Below, one piece after another: positions 1-6,696 of a stretch of DNA of 14,656 nt. The notes below the pieces were generated by a model that did no database searches, was not told the DNA's origin, and worked only from the letters and a program-made list of their open reading frames with translations. Location: the NCBI GenBank assembly GCA_947455585.1, contig CANGOY010000020.1:1-14656 (forward strand), in the 5' to 3' direction. The translations under genes were made by a program, and so were the position numbers. Source of the stretch: Comamonadaceae bacterium (GTDB lineage Bacteria; Pseudomonadota; Gammaproteobacteria; Burkholderiales; Burkholderiaceae_C). The stretch's first letter is position 1; every line of letters begins with the position of its first letter.

Positions 1-452
1 GACTCTGTGGCAATGCCAATCTCGGCCACTTCGTCCATCACCATTTGCGCCACTTGTGCAGGCGCGCCTTGGTGCAGGCTGATGTTCACATTGGGGTAAG
101 CCTCGCGCAGCTTGGCCACGGGCACGGGCAGCACGTAGCGGGCTTGGGTGTGGGTGGTGGCGATGGACAAAGTGCCGCTGTCTTCGGCGCTGAACTGTTC
201 GCCAATGCGTTTGAGGTTGCCCACCTCACGCAAGATGACTTCGATGCTGCGCAGCACATGCTGGCCTGGCTCGGTCACGCGTTTGAGGCGTTTGCCATGA
301 CGCGAGAAGATTTCGATGCCCAGCTCTTCTTCCAGCTCAATGATGGCCTTGGACACGCCGGGCTGCGAGGTATGCAGCGACTTGGCCACCTCAGTGAGGT
401 TGAGATTGCGGCGGACGGCTTCTTGGACGAAACGGAACTGATGTAGGTTCAT
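1..452 (-). CDS. cysB: CysB-type LysR-family transcriptional regulator, N-terminal part (cut by window edge)
   Basis: Reading the minus strand from ATG 452-450 gives 150 complete codons, open to the window edge. The protein starts MNLHQFRFVQEAVRRNLN and has the LysR winged helix-turn-helix at about residues 18-45, with TEVAKSLHTSQPGVSKAI as the recognition region. The start of the effector-binding domain follows from about residue 92 (LSIATTHTQARYVLP). The opening and the TTHTQARY segment are what I recognise from CysB/Cbl regulators, which switch on sulfate-assimilation genes when sulfur is limiting, using acetylserine or sulfate-type effectors. About half of the usual roughly 310-320 residues is present. 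The gene lies 100 bases downstream of cbiX on the same strand, and that gap carries repeats that could be its own operator. The LysR family is certain; CysB rather than Cbl or a paralogue is likely. Confidence 0.88.
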   Translation of the reverse strand, partial: MNLHQFRFVQEAVRRNLNLTEVAKSLHTSQPGVSKAIIELEEELGIEIFSRHGKRLKRVTEPGQHVLRSIEVILREVGNLKRIGEQFSAEDSGTLSIATTHTQARYVLPVPVAKLREAYPNVNISLHQGAPAQVAQMVMDEVAEIGIATE

Positions 453-478
453 GGCTTGGCGTTGTAATTTGCCAATCA

Positions 479-519
479 TTATGCCTTGGGCATCTAACTA
501 TTCGTTTCTTTATGCCTTG
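479..519 (-). promoter_or_regulatory. Pair of 10-bp direct repeats upstream of cysB, candidate LysR operator
   Basis: TTATGCCTTG occurs at 479-488 and again at 510-519 (CAAGGCATAA on the coding strand of cysB). The copies are 31 bases apart start to start, close to three helical turns, so both would lie on the same DNA face. The repeat ends 27 bases before the cysB start codon. A tetrameric LysR-type regulator binding its own promoter would suit this geometry, but that role is inferred. Confidence 0.4.
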
Positions 520-531
520 ATATCTCAAGGC
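514..531. repeat. Perfect 7-bp inverted repeat with 4-base loop in the cbiX-cysB gap
   Basis: GCCTTGA (514-520), loop TATC, TCAAGGC (525-531). No T-tract follows on either strand, so it is unlikely to be an intrinsic terminator. It overlaps the upstream copy of the direct repeat and may be part of the same protein-binding site. Confidence 0.4.
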
Positions 532-552
532 TTGGCGCGTGTTTGGGGCTTT

Positions 553-927
553 TTATGCCGCGTTGTTGGCGCGGCCCAACGCAATGTCAGCCAGCAAGTC
601 GAGCAGGGCGGCTTGCTCGCCCACGGCGGGCTGGCAGCTGATGGCCACCGTGGGGTGTGTGACCTTTAAAGCGGTGATGAGCTGTGGCAAGTCTTCGCGT
701 GCATGTCGGCCCACGCCCAAAAACATGGGCACTACGCACAGGCTGGTCGCACCCTCGGCCACCAAAGCATCGGCCACATAGGGCAAATCTGGCTCGGTCA
801 GCTCTAGATAGGCGCAGCGCACCACGGTGACTGGCGAGCGCTGTGTAATGCGCTCGGCCACGGCTTGGATGGGCTTGTGCCACAAGGGGTCACGCGAGCC
901 GTGGGCAAACAAAATAATGGCGTGCAT
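553..927 (-). CDS. cbiX: CbiX-type short-form sirohydrochlorin chelatase
   Basis: A 124-aa single-domain protein, starting at ATG 927-925 and ending in TAA. It carries the CbiX/CbiK-like signature FAHGSRD at residues 7-13 (His9) and a second conserved block FLGVGRHAREDLP at 69-81 (His75). These histidines hold the metal in family members. The length fits the short CbiX form, which works as a homodimer, rather than the two-domain form. The reaction is insertion of cobalt or ferrous iron into sirohydrochlorin in the cytoplasm, leading to cobalamin or to siroheme. The downstream neighbour is a CysB-like regulator, and siroheme is the sulfite reductase cofactor, so the iron/siroheme role is the more attractive reading here; that is inference. 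It starts only 6 bases after the lptG stop, so it is probably co-transcribed with lptF-lptG. Confidence 0.85.
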   Translation of the reverse strand: MHAIILFAHGSRDPLWHKPIQAVAERITQRSPVTVVRCAYLELTEPDLPYVADALVAEGATSLCVVPMFLGVGRHAREDLPQLITALKVTHPTVAISCQPAVGEQAALLDLLADIALGRANNAA

Positions 928-933
928 AAAACC

Positions 934-2034
934 TTATTGACGAATGACCAACCAGCCAAAAGCGGCCAGTGAGGCAAGGGTGTAAAGCAGTCCCGGAGCA
1001 GCGGCTGCAAACCAGGGTGCCCAACTGTTGATGTTGCCCACGTAGCTGAACACGTTGTTGAGCAAGAAAAAGCTAATGCCCGCCAACACGCCACCAAACA
1101 CATGGCCAGCAATGTTGCCGCTGCGGAAATGCAGATACGCAAAGGGCAGGGCTAGCACCACCATCACCAAACAGCTGAGTGGGTAGAACACCTTTTTCCA
1201 AAATTCAATTTCAAAGCGCTGGGTGGTTTGACCGTTGTCGATCAAGTGCTGAATGTATTGAAACAAGTCCAGTGTGCCCATGCGGTCGGGTTTGAGCAGT
1301 GCCACCGAAATCATTTCAGAGGTGATGCCGGTGGGCCAGCGTTGGCTTGCAGCGTATTTGCGTGCCAAGGTGGATTCGCCATTCACACGTGTCAGTTCAT
1401 CGCGTTCGACGCCTTGCAAGTTCCAGGCATCATCCGTCGACAGCAAGCCAACTTGAGCCTTGGTCAGCGCCACCCATTGGCCGTCTTTGTTGAATTCAAA
1501 GATGCGAATGCCTTTGGGGTTGCCCTCTGGCGTGAGGGTGGTGACGTTGACAGCGTAGCTGCGGTCAGCTTGGCGTTCTCGCAGCCAAGCACCGGTTTGA
1601 CCCACGGTGATTTGACCCAGGTAGCGTGACTTCAAGAGTTGGCCGTATCGGTCACACAACGGCGAAAGGTAGTCGCCCACGGCGAAGGTCAGCAGCACAA
1701 AAGCCAGACCCAAACCCATGAGATTGCGCAAGGCCAAAGTCGGACCCAATCCGCTGGTGCGCAAAATGGTGAACTCGGAGCTTTGCGCCAAGCGTGCCAT
1801 CACAAAAATGGTGCCAATCAACACCGAGATGGGCAACAGCTCGTACAAGTGGCTGGGCACCAGCAACAACACGAAGTAAAAGGCGTGGCTGATTTGGTAA
1901 GCACCGCCGTTTTTACCCACGTTTTGCAGCTCTTCCACAAAGTCAAAGAAGAAGAACAGCGCCAAAAAGCTGAGCGTGACAAACGCCACCGCCACCAATA
2001 CTTCGCCGTAAATCAAACGTCGCAAGGTTTTCAT
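934..2034 (-). CDS. lptG: LPS export ABC transporter permease LptG
   Basis: A 366-aa inner-membrane protein of the YjgP/YjgQ family, close to the roughly 360 residues usual for LptG. Hydrophobic helices are visible at about 11-31, 48-84 (one or two helices), 95-118, 286-308, 313-338 and 340-364. A long hydrophilic segment at about 127-280 corresponds to the periplasmic jellyroll. MARLAQSSEFTILRTSGL (79-96) is the conserved cytoplasmic loop thought to couple to the ATPase LptB. With LptF and LptB2 it extracts lipopolysaccharide from the inner membrane and feeds it to LptC. The start ATG overlaps the lptF stop as ATGA (2031-2034), indicating translational coupling. Assignment as LptG rather than LptF follows from gene order and sequence recall. 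Confidence 0.93.
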   Translation of the reverse strand: MKTLRRLIYGEVLVAVAFVTLSFLALFFFFDFVEELQNVGKNGGAYQISHAFYFVLLLVPSHLYELLPISVLIGTIFVMARLAQSSEFTILRTSGLGPTLALRNLMGLGLAFVLLTFAVGDYLSPLCDRYGQLLKSRYLGQITVGQTGAWLRERQADRSYAVNVTTLTPEGNPKGIRIFEFNKDGQWVALTKAQVGLLSTDDAWNLQGVERDELTRVNGESTLARKYAASQRWPTGITSEMISVALLKPDRMGTLDLFQYIQHLIDNGQTTQRFEIEFWKKVFYPLSCLVMVVLALPFAYLHFRSGNIAGHVFGGVLAGISFFLLNNVFSYVGNINSWAPWFAAAAPGLLYTLASLAAFGWLVIRQ

Positions 2035-3128
2035 GCCGAGGTCTCCTTACGCGCACCCAAGAGCTGACGCCAGCTCCAGTTGTTGTGCCGCACCGCCAGC
2101 CAGCTCATGGCCAAGGCAAATACACCGCCATGCAAGGCAATCAAGAAGGGCACAAATTGCACCTTGCCCGCACCAATCCAGCTTTGGCCGAGGTTGATGA
2201 AGTTGTAATACATGACAAAGATAAACAAGGCCAAGGCCAAGTTGCCGCCGCGTCCCACGCGGTGGTTGGCGCTTGTGATGGCCAAGGCGATGACGATGAA
2301 GTTGAAAGCTGCAATCGCCAAGCCTAGGCGCCAAGCCAGCTCGCCCAAATTGCTGGGCGTTGGGTTTTGCAAGAGTTTCAAGCTGTTGGTGGCTTTGGGC
2401 GGCGTTATTTCAGCTGCTTTCACGTCTTGGCTGATGCGGGTGCCGTACACCTTGAAATCGCTGACTTTGATTTCGGTTTCGCCAATGGTTTGCTCCACGC
2501 GTTGACCGATGTCCAAAATCAAGAAACGTTCATCGTTGATGGTGTCAACGTGTCCTTCTTTGGAGGATGTCATGGCTTGCTTGCCGCGCTCGCTCGAAGA
2601 AATGAAGACGTTTTTGCCTTGCTTGTTTTCGACACTTTCCTTGTCCACAAAAAACACGCGCAGGCCATTGGCTGATTCTTGAAACTGGCCGGGGGAAACG
2701 CGCTCCAAGTCACCGCGTTGTTCAAAACGTTCTTTCAGTTCGGTGATTTGTTGGTTGGACCATGGCCACACCAGCATCACCAGCACGCTGACAGTCAACA
2801 GCATGGGCCACGCAAAGCGAATCATGGGCGTGAGCAAAGAGCGCAAACCTCGGCCACTGACCAGCCAAATCACCATTTCGCTTTCCAAGTACATGCGTGA
2901 CAAAGTGCCAACGGACGCAATGAAAAGACTCATGGTCAGCACGGTGGGTAAATGTCCCAGCATGGTGTAGCCCATGACCAAGCTCACCTCGGCGGGGTTG
3001 ACACTGCCGCTAGATGCCTGCCCGAGCGTGCGGATGAGCATCATGGTCATCACGATGGTGACCAAGACGATGAGCGTGGCGCCAAAACTGCGAGCCAGCT
3101 CTTTACGAATGGAGGAATGGAATAACAT
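2031..3128 (-). CDS. lptF: LPS export ABC transporter permease LptF
   Basis: A 365-aa protein of the YjgP/YjgQ family, beginning MLFHSSIRKELARSFG, which matches the usual start of betaproteobacterial LptF. Membrane helices are near residues 13-35, 55-75 and 100-124, a periplasmic domain covers about 130-265, and three helices near 275-350 close the protein. It is the partner of LptG in the lipopolysaccharide transporter of the inner membrane. The start codon lies only 24 bases from that of the divergent pepA gene. No strong Shine-Dalgarno sequence precedes it (CTGTCGCTG just before ATG), but the start is supported by family similarity. The same lptF-lptG order opposite pepA-holC is known from E. 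coli. Confidence 0.93.
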   Translation of the reverse strand: MLFHSSIRKELARSFGATLIVLVTIVMTMMLIRTLGQASSGSVNPAEVSLVMGYTMLGHLPTVLTMSLFIASVGTLSRMYLESEMVIWLVSGRGLRSLLTPMIRFAWPMLLTVSVLVMLVWPWSNQQITELKERFEQRGDLERVSPGQFQESANGLRVFFVDKESVENKQGKNVFISSSERGKQAMTSSKEGHVDTINDERFLILDIGQRVEQTIGETEIKVSDFKVYGTRISQDVKAAEITPPKATNSLKLLQNPTPSNLGELAWRLGLAIAAFNFIVIALAITSANHRVGRGGNLALALFIFVMYYNFINLGQSWIGAGKVQFVPFLIALHGGVFALAMSWLAVRHNNWSWRQLLGARKETSA

Positions 3129-3149
3129 CAGCGACAGAGGAAAACCGCA

Positions 3150-3155
3150 ATTATG
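3150..3155 (-). promoter_or_regulatory. Candidate -10 element for lptF overlapping the pepA start codon
   Basis: On the minus strand these bases read CATAAT, five of six matches to the sigma-70 -10 consensus. A transcript would start about 15 bases before the lptF ATG. I see no convincing -35 at the right spacing, so the call is weak. Confidence 0.2.
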
Positions 3156-4604
3156 AACTTCGAGCTCAAGACCCTAGATTTACACGCTGCAGTCACGCAT
3201 AAAACCGATGCGCTGATTATCTTGGTATCTGCCAAGGACAAGCCCACCCAAAGCGTTTTGGCGCAACTTATTTCAGACGCACGCAAAAGTGGTGATTTGG
3301 ATGAATCACCCGCCAAGCTTCTCAGCGTTTGGCGCCCGCAAGGTGTCACCGCGCCTCGCGTGGTCTTGGTCTCCAGTGGCGACGGCAGCGCCCACGTGGT
3401 GCGCCAAGCGGTGATTGCTGCTGTTGCTTCGTTGAAGACGGCCAAGCCCGCCCACATCACCGTGTGTTTGGCCGATGCCAGCGAACACCGCTTGCAAGCT
3501 ACGGCCCAAGCCGTGGCTGACACCAGCTACGTGTACACCGCCACCAAGCCGTCGGCCAAAGCGTTTGGCTTGAAGCGCGTGGTCTTGGCTTTGCCCACCA
3601 CCGAGAAAACCAAAGTGGCCAAACACGAGTTTGACCTCGCCCGTGCCCAAGTGGCCGGTGTGTCGCTGGCTAAGGAGTGGGGCAACCGTCCTGCCAACCA
3701 CGCCACGCCTACGCATTTGGCCGATGTGGCCAAGGCCTTAGGCAAGAAGTCGGGCATTCATTGCCAAGTGCTCGGCCCCAAAGATATCGAGAAGCTCGGC
3801 ATGGGCTCATTCGCTGCTGTGGCGCGTGGCTCGGTCGAGCCTTTGCGTTTCATCGTGTTGCAGTACAGCGGTGCGGCCAAGTCGGTAGCGCCTACCGTGT
3901 TGGTGGGCAAGGGCATCACCTTTGACACGGGCGGTATTTCGCTCAAGCCAGGCCCTGGCATGGACGAGATGAAGTTCGACATGTGCGGTGCAGCCAGTGT
4001 GCTGGGCACGTTTGAGGCGCTGTCGCATTTGAAGCCTGCCATCAACGTGGTGGGTCTGATTCCTACCTGCGAAAACATGCCCGACGCTACAGCCTTGAAA
4101 CCTGGTGATGTCATCACCAGCATGAGCGGCCAAACCATTGAGGTGCTCAACACCGACGCCGAAGGCCGTCTGATTTTGTGTGACGCCTTGACCTACGCCA
4201 CGCGCTTCAAGCCACGCGCAGTCATTGACATTGCCACGCTCACCGGTGCTTGTGTGATTTCTCTGGGCCATGTGCGCAGTGGTTTGTTCTCGCCCTCCGA
4301 CGATTTGGCCAATGCCTTGTTTGCCGCTGGCGAAGCCGCGCTTGACCCCTGCTGGCGCTTGCCTTTGGACGACGAGTACGCCGAAGGCCTCAAGTCCAAC
4401 TTTGCCGACGTGGCCAATGTGGCAGGGCGCGAGGGTGGCTCCATCACCGCTGCCAAGTTCTTGCAGCGTTTTGCCAAAGACTATCCATGGGCGCATTTGG
4501 ACATCGCGGGCTCGGCTTGGAAGAGCGGCGCGGCCAAAGGTGCGACCGGTCGCCCTGTGGGCTTGCTGCTGCAATACCTGTTGGGCACAGCCAAAGCGAA
4601 ATGA
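3153..4604 (+). CDS. pepA: Leucyl aminopeptidase PepA (peptidase family M17)
   Basis: A 483-aa cytosolic aminopeptidase that removes N-terminal residues, with leucine favoured; family members are hexamers with two metal ions per active site. The N-terminal domain (1 to about 160) is variable; the catalytic domain follows. Metal and catalytic residues are all visible: Lys253 and Asp258 in VGKGITFDTGG, Lys265, Asp276 in MKFDMCGAA, and Asp335, Glu337 and Arg339 in NTDAEGRL. Each sits at a constant offset of 17 from the E. coli numbering as I recall it. GAGG at 3137-3140 precedes the ATG. E. coli PepA also binds DNA (carAB control, Xer recombination); whether this one does cannot be read from the sequence. 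holC overlaps its end by ATGA, so the two form an operon. Confidence 0.97.
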   Translation: MNFELKTLDLHAAVTHKTDALIILVSAKDKPTQSVLAQLISDARKSGDLDESPAKLLSVWRPQGVTAPRVVLVSSGDGSAHVVRQAVIAAVASLKTAKPAHITVCLADASEHRLQATAQAVADTSYVYTATKPSAKAFGLKRVVLALPTTEKTKVAKHEFDLARAQVAGVSLAKEWGNRPANHATPTHLADVAKALGKKSGIHCQVLGPKDIEKLGMGSFAAVARGSVEPLRFIVLQYSGAAKSVAPTVLVGKGITFDTGGISLKPGPGMDEMKFDMCGAASVLGTFEALSHLKPAINVVGLIPTCENMPDATALKPGDVITSMSGQTIEVLNTDAEGRLILCDALTYATRFKPRAVIDIATLTGACVISLGHVRSGLFSPSDDLANALFAAGEAALDPCWRLPLDDEYAEGLKSNFADVANVAGREGGSITAAKFLQRFAKDYPWAHLDIAGSAWKSGAAKGATGRPVGLLLQYLLGTAKAK

Positions 4605-5047
4605 CCGAAATCGCTTTTCACTTCAACGCGCCCGACAAACTGGCCTATGCCTGCCGCTTGCTGCGCAAGGCCGTGGCCAGCGGCGCGCGTGTGGTCGTGA
4701 CAGGCCCGTCCGCATCATTGCAAGCGCTTGACACCTTGTTGTGGACCTTTTCGCCGCTTGAGTTTGTGGCGCATTGCCGCGCTGGTAGCCCCGCTGAGCA
4801 GCTCATGGCGTCGCCGGTGGTGTTGGCCGCGCAAATCGAAGGTGGACCTGAGCTGCCGCACCACCAAGTGCTGTTGAATTTGGGCGCTGAGGTGGCGTCT
4901 GGTTATGAACGTTTTGAACGCACCATTGAGGTGGTGACGCTGGACGACGAAGACCGCCAGTTGGCACGCCAACGCTGGAAGCACTATGCCGACCGCGGGT
5001 ATTCCATCACGCGCCATGATTTGAAGCTGAAGGAAACTTCGGCCTGA
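4601..5047 (+). CDS. holC: DNA polymerase III chi subunit
   Basis: A 148-aa protein, almost the same length as E. coli HolC (147). It starts MTEIAFHFNAPDKLAYACRL, with the typical early TEIxFxFN strand and the YACRLLRKA helix at residues 16-24. Later blocks include LDTLLWTFSPLEFVAHC (42-58) and a C-terminal ARQRWKHYADRGYSI helix-turn (117-131). Chi joins psi in the clamp-loader complex and contacts single-stranded DNA-binding protein during replication. Its ATG lies inside the pepA stop (ATGA), so translation is coupled. In E. coli valS follows holC; here a periplasmic binding protein follows instead. Confidence 0.93.
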   Translation: MTEIAFHFNAPDKLAYACRLLRKAVASGARVVVTGPSASLQALDTLLWTFSPLEFVAHCRAGSPAEQLMASPVVLAAQIEGGPELPHHQVLLNLGAEVASGYERFERTIEVVTLDDEDRQLARQRWKHYADRGYSITRHDLKLKETSA

Positions 5048-5076
5048 TTTTTTCTGTGTTTTTTATTCCACCTTTC

Positions 5077-5081
5077 AGGAG
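5077..5081 (+). promoter_or_regulatory. Shine-Dalgarno AGGAG that fixes the binding-protein start
   Basis: AGGAG lies 7 bases before ATG 5089-5091. It selects this start over an in-frame GTG at 5056, which would place extra residues before an otherwise normal signal peptide. Confidence 0.75.
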
Positions 5082-5088
5082 CTCTTGC

Positions 5089-6231
5089 ATGCATCTCTCT
5101 TTCAAATTGACAGCCGTTGCAACTTTGGCAGCCCTCAGTGGCCTCGCCATGGCGCAAGAACAAGTGGTGAAAATCGGTCATGTGGCACCTTTGAGCGGCG
5201 CCATTGCCCACTTGGGCAAAGACAACGAATATGGCGCACGCTTGGCCATTGAAGAACTCAACGCCAAAGGCGTGAGCATCAACGGCAAGAAGGTCAAGTT
5301 TGAGTTGGTCGCTGAAGACGATGCATCTGACCCCAAGCAAGGCACAGCCGCTGCGCAAAAACTGGTCGATGCCAAAGTCAGTGGCGTGATTGGCCACTTG
5401 AATTCAGGCACGACCATCCCCGCATCCAAGATATACAACGACGCGGGCATTCCACAAATTTCACCTTCTGCAACCAACCCCAAATACACCCGCCAAGGCT
5501 TTAAAACTGCGTTCCGTCTGGTCGCTGATGATGTGCACTTGGGCGGCCTGTTGGGACGCTATGCGGTGAAAGACCTCAAAGGTAAATCTATTGCCGTGAT
5601 TGATGACCGCACGGCCTATGGCCAAGGTGTGGCTGAAGAGTTCGAGAAGGCCGTCAAGGCCGTGGGTGGCAACTTGGTGGCACACGAGTTCACCACCGAC
5701 AAAGCCACAGACTTCATGCCCATTTTGACCACGCTCAAAGGCAAGAAGCCAGACATCATCTTCTTTGGTGGCATGGACGCTGTGGGTGGGCCCATGCTCA
5801 AGCAAATGAAATCGCTGGGCATCACCGCCAAATTCATGGGGGGTGACGGCATTTGCACCACTGAGTTGGTGAAATTGGCGGGTGACGCGATGGCTGACGG
5901 CCAAGTGGTGTGTGCCGAAGCGGGCGGTGTGGACGGCGCACTCAAGAAGGGCGTGGACGACTTTGGCGTGAAGTTCAAGAAGCGCTTCAACGACGATGTG
6001 AAGCTGTATTCGCCTTATGTGTATGACGCGGTCTACGTCATGGTCGATGCCATGCAACGCGCCAAGTCCACAGAGCCAGCCAAGTACTTGCCAGAACTGG
6101 CCAAGACCACTGGCTTCAAGGGCGTGACTGGGACGATTTCGTTTGATGCCAAAGGCGACATCAAGAATGGTGCGTTGACGCTGTACACATTCAAGGCAGG
6201 TAAACGGGACCAAATAGCCGTGGTTCGATAA
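5089..6231 (+). CDS. Branched-chain amino acid ABC transporter substrate-binding protein (LivJ type)
   Basis: A 380-aa secreted protein. A Sec signal peptide spans residues 1-22 (MHLSFKLTAVATLAALSGLA, then MA), with cleavage expected before QEQVV. The mature part is a type I periplasmic binding fold (Peripla_BP_6/LivJ): VVKIGHVAPLSGAIAHLGKD at its start, YGARLAIEELNAKG, GVIGHLNSGTTIPASKIYND, and DDRTAYGQGVAEEFEKAV in the second lobe. It would bind leucine, isoleucine, valine or a related ligand in the periplasm and deliver it to a LivHMGF permease. No permease or ATPase gene is present, so its partners lie elsewhere. It starts 41 bases after holC and ends directly at a strong terminator. The ligand cannot be told from sequence. 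Confidence 0.9.
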   Translation: MHLSFKLTAVATLAALSGLAMAQEQVVKIGHVAPLSGAIAHLGKDNEYGARLAIEELNAKGVSINGKKVKFELVAEDDASDPKQGTAAAQKLVDAKVSGVIGHLNSGTTIPASKIYNDAGIPQISPSATNPKYTRQGFKTAFRLVADDVHLGGLLGRYAVKDLKGKSIAVIDDRTAYGQGVAEEFEKAVKAVGGNLVAHEFTTDKATDFMPILTTLKGKKPDIIFFGGMDAVGGPMLKQMKSLGITAKFMGGDGICTTELVKLAGDAMADGQVVCAEAGGVDGALKKGVDDFGVKFKKRFNDDVKLYSPYVYDAVYVMVDAMQRAKSTEPAKYLPELAKTTGFKGVTGTISFDAKGDIKNGALTLYTFKAGKRDQIAVVR

Positions 6232-6259
6232 AAAAGACCACCTTCGGGTGGTTTTTTTT
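6231..6259 (+). terminator. Rho-independent terminator after the liv-type binding protein
   Basis: Stem ACCACC (6237-6242), loop TTCG, stem GGTGGT (6247-6252), followed by an unbroken T-run to 6259. Five A residues precede the left arm and can pair with the T-run. The UUCG tetraloop gives an especially stable hairpin. The stop codon TAA ends at 6231. Confidence 0.93.
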
Positions 6260-6400
6260 CGTGGCTTTGAAAATAGTTAATCTATATAAATCAATGACTT
6301 ATTTGATTTTTAGAATTTTGATGTGCGATTCTTTACAAATTGTGTCCACCAAATGAAAGTCTGGCGCGTTGATTCCTAACTAAGTTCTCAGGAGCCTAAA
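6260..6400 (+). other. AT-rich leader/intergenic region before the 63-aa gene
   Basis: An AT-rich 141-base stretch between the terminator and the next start codon. It contains TATATAAAT near 6284 and TAGAAT near 6313, but I find no -35/-10 pair at good spacing. Some promoter must lie here, because the upstream gene ends in a strong terminator. It carries one copy of an 11-bp repeat (6271-6281) that recurs after the next terminator. No coding potential was noticed. Confidence 0.4.
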
Positions 6401-6592
6401 TTGGATAAATCAGTAGTTCAGATCGAATCGCCAGATGTGGCAGTGGAGCGTCGCTTCAAAATTGTGTCTTCCGAGAAGACCGGCATCAAAGCCACTTTCG
6501 ATCGCATCCGTGCACAGCTGGCTCAAGAGGCTGAGCAACGCAGCCGACCCGCGTCACGCATGTATTCTGGTTTTCGTGCCGTCAAAGCTTAA
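6401..6592 (+). CDS. Small protein of unknown function, 63 aa, TTG start
   Basis: I do not recognise this protein. The start TTG 6401-6403 is supported by AGGAG at 6390-6394, six bases upstream, and no in-frame ATG exists before residue 54. The product starts MDKSVVQIESPDVAVERR and ends SRMYSGFRAVKA. It is highly charged, with a likely amphipathic helix at about residues 29-48 (IKATFDRIRAQLAQEAEQRS) and an arginine-rich C-terminal part; there is no signal peptide, membrane segment or cysteine. The gene stands alone between two intrinsic terminators, so it is its own transcription unit. That setting, together with the good ribosome-binding site, supports a real gene. A cytoplasmic protein that binds nucleic acid or another protein is conceivable, but the sequence does not show it. 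Confidence 0.7.
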   Translation: MDKSVVQIESPDVAVERRFKIVSSEKTGIKATFDRIRAQLAQEAEQRSRPASRMYSGFRAVKA

Positions 6593-6608
6593 GCCTACAA
6601 ATATATTT

Positions 6609-6639
6609 AAAGAGCGCCTTCATGGCGCTCTTTTTTTTT
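6609..6639 (+). terminator. Rho-independent terminator after the 63-aa gene
   Basis: A perfect 10-bp stem, AAAGAGCGCC (6609-6618) with GGCGCTCTTT (6624-6633), loop TTCAT, continuing into T to 6639. It begins 16 bases after the stop codon and separates the small gene from mreB. Confidence 0.95.
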
Positions 6640-6668
6640 GCATTCTAAATAGTTAATTTCCTTTTAAA

Positions 6669-6695
6669 TTCAAGCGTTTATACACCTTCAAGCGT
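6669..6695 (+). repeat. 9-bp direct repeats TTCAAGCGT upstream of the mreB promoter
   Basis: TTCAAGCGT at 6669-6677 and 6687-6695, 18 bases apart start to start. The second copy ends one base before the proposed -35 box at 6697, a usual place for an activator or repressor site. Confidence 0.4.
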
Positions 6696-6696
6696 A

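Larger units (their letters stand above)
6271..6657. repeat. Two copies of AAATAGTTAAT, one after each terminator
   Basis: AAATAGTTAAT lies at 6271-6281 and 6647-6657, in both cases 8-12 bases after the T-run of a terminator and upstream of the next gene's start. Being AT-rich, it could be an upstream promoter element or a binding site; chance is also possible in AT-rich spacers. Confidence 0.25.

Noticed and set aside
45..446. 133-codon plus-strand frame at the left edge
   Set aside because: It is antisense to the CysB-type regulator, whose helix-turn-helix is clear on the minus strand.
3807..4574. Long open frame of about 255 codons antisense to pepA
   Set aside because: It lies wholly opposite a gene with intact catalytic motifs, reads as low-quality His/Gly/Arg-rich sequence and matches no family I know. 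Such antisense frames are common opposite GC-rich genes.
5056..5088. Upstream GTG start for the branched-chain amino acid binding protein
   Set aside because: It has no ribosome-binding site and would add eleven residues before a normal signal peptide; ATG 5089 has AGGAG 7 bases upstream.
5461..6213. Open frame of about 250 codons antisense to the branched-chain amino acid binding protein
   Set aside because: It is a shadow of the codon bias of a clear gene on the other strand; no start signal or recognisable domain.
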